Source of the DNA: UBA6614 sp002433235
GTDB lineage: Bacteria; Verrucomicrobiota; Verrucomicrobiia; Limisphaerales; UBA1100
NCBI GenBank assembly: GCA_002433235.1
Contig: DJHS01000093.1
Coordinates: 1 to 5,735, forward strand
DNA: 5,735 nt
Reading direction: 5' to 3'
The notes beneath the pieces are model-generated. The model made no database searches, was not told the DNA's origin, and worked only from the letters and a program-made list of their open reading frames with translations. Shown here piece after piece: positions 5,243-5,735 of this stretch; the stretch's first letter is position 1; each line of letters starts with the position of its first letter. A program made the position numbers and the translations under genes.

Positions 5243-5451
5243 TGAGCACCGCAACCGCGACCCCGTCGCTCCGGGTTGACCCGGAAAACCCCAACCACCA
5301 TCTCTGGAACAACCACGGCACTTGGTGGCTCCATTACACCCTCCACCTGCCCGACTACACCAAGCGCCGCATTCGCCGCAGCCTGCATACCCGCGACCTG
5401 CATGAAGCACGCACCCGCCGGGATGAACTCCTCACCGAGTTGGTAGTTTAA
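5242..5451 (+). CDS. 69-residue free-standing arm-type DNA-binding domain-like protein
   Basis: The product is a small basic protein rich in Arg, His and Trp. Residues 27-36 (TWWLHYTLHL) and 41-49 (KRRIRRSLH) look like two beta strands, followed by a helix (52-67) with the pattern SL-T-D-xx-EAR-xRR-DELL. That layout resembles the N-terminal arm-type (AP2-like) DNA-binding domain of phage-type tyrosine recombinases. The core-binding and catalytic domains are absent: the frame ends in TAA at 5449 and a terminator follows within 18 bases, so it looks like a complete mini-gene rather than a recent truncation. The start is supported by AAAGGA 8 bases upstream. Possible roles are an excisionase-like or repressor protein, an autoregulator of its own structured leader, or the relic of an integrase. 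The family assignment is by pattern only. The residue-level function is unknown. Confidence 0.72.
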   Translation: MSTATATPSLRVDPENPNHHLWNNHGTWWLHYTLHLPDYTKRRIRRSLHTRDLHEARTRRDELLTELVV

Positions 5452-5468
5452 ATCTCAATCCATCATCC

Positions 5469-5501
5469 GGGCACAGGGGGAAGGTTTCTCCCTGTGCCCT
5501 T
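5469..5501 (+). terminator. Rho-independent-type terminator after the mini-protein gene
   Basis: GGGCACAGGG (5469-5478) pairs perfectly with CCCTGTGCCC (5490-5499). The stem continues through GGAA/TTCT (one G-T) to a 3-base loop, about 14 pairs in all, beginning 18 bases after the stop codon. TTCATGTTT follows, a short broken T-tract. The stem is very strong and correctly placed. The imperfect T-tract leaves some doubt, and the near-symmetry would also allow it to act on the opposite strand. Confidence 0.72.
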
Positions 5502-5580
5502 CATGTTTCCCAGATGAAGCAGTTGAAAAATGACTTTGCCATTTCCGGCAGCACATTCACCATATCGCGAACTCAGCCAC

Positions 5581-5735
5581 ATGAAACTACAATCCTTGAT
5601 TCTTCTCCTCGGTGCCACTGCCGCCATTGGCGCGCCAAAACAGGAAACGGCAACCCTGTTAAAACAACAGCCTCTAAAGGCCGGTGCCGCCACCCAAGGT
5701 CTGGCCATTGGCAAACAATTCTTCTACGGCGCCAA
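5581..5735 (+). CDS. Partial CDS, secreted protein of unknown function
   Basis: An open frame runs from the ATG at 5581 off the right edge, giving 51 visible residues. It begins MKLQSLILLLGATAAIGA, a typical Sec signal peptide with a likely cleavage after Ala18. The mature start PKQETATLLKQQPLKAGAAT has no domain I recognise. An in-frame ATG at 5530 would add 17 residues before the signal (a TGA at 5524 closes the frame upstream). The later ATG is preferred because it places Lys2 and the hydrophobic core at the very N-terminus. No clear Shine-Dalgarno precedes 5581. It starts 80 bases after the terminator, so it is probably a separate transcription unit. Confidence 0.62.
   Translation, partial: MKLQSLILLLGATAAIGAPKQETATLLKQQPLKAGAATQGLAIGKQFFYGA

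Noticed and set aside
5023..5403. Minus-strand open frame of 126 codons across the structured leader and mini-protein
   Set aside because: It covers the palindromic leader and the antisense of a gene with good SD and terminator. Its composition follows from those sequences.

Overview
The window looks like chromosomal DNA of a free-living, probably marine, member of the Verrucomicrobiota or a related Planctomycetota-type bacterium. This is inferred from gene content: a Tat-exported DUF1501 protein, a secreted DUF1080 (PF06439, 3-keto-disaccharide hydrolase-like) protein, and a second DUF1501-like start at the left edge. These families are greatly expanded in that superphylum. GC is moderately high, Shine-Dalgarno use is patchy, and intergenic gaps are roomy.

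Positions 1-4750 are one minus-strand series. Read in transcription direction it holds a secreted DUF1080 protein (4750-4136), a membrane-bound class III adenylate cyclase with a large extracytoplasmic sensor region (3845-1587), a DUF1501 protein (1448-99), and the first 12 codons of what looks like a tandem DUF1501 paralogue (38-1, cut by the window edge). The gaps are 290, 138 and 60 bases, so this is probably several transcription units rather than one tight operon. A plausible extended -10 promoter lies before the DUF1501 gene. A nested inverted repeat with TTTACA/TGTAAA boxes lies before the cyclase, and hairpins lie downstream of the DUF1080 and DUF1501 genes. The secreted proteins suggest periplasmic or envelope carbohydrate metabolism. 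The cyclase suggests an envelope stimulus converted to cAMP. No functional link between them is shown.

Positions 4751-5241 hold no confident gene, but the right half is dense in potential RNA structure. Segment 5033-5134 can fold into a four-way junction whose joining segments read GGCAACC, AGGTGCC and GATGAG, in the same order and places as the conserved core of SAM-I-clan riboswitches. A long hairpin follows (5160-5207). Next comes a hairpin that places the ribosome binding site in its loop and the ATG at its base (5215-5242).

That leader precedes a 69-residue plus-strand protein (5242-5451) resembling a free-standing arm-type DNA-binding domain of a tyrosine recombinase, without any catalytic domain. 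A strong stem-loop terminator (5469-5501) closes the unit. This self-contained block of structured leader, mini DNA-binding protein and terminator is the most unusual part of the window. The right edge (5581 onward) starts a further plus-strand gene with a signal peptide and no recognisable domain yet.
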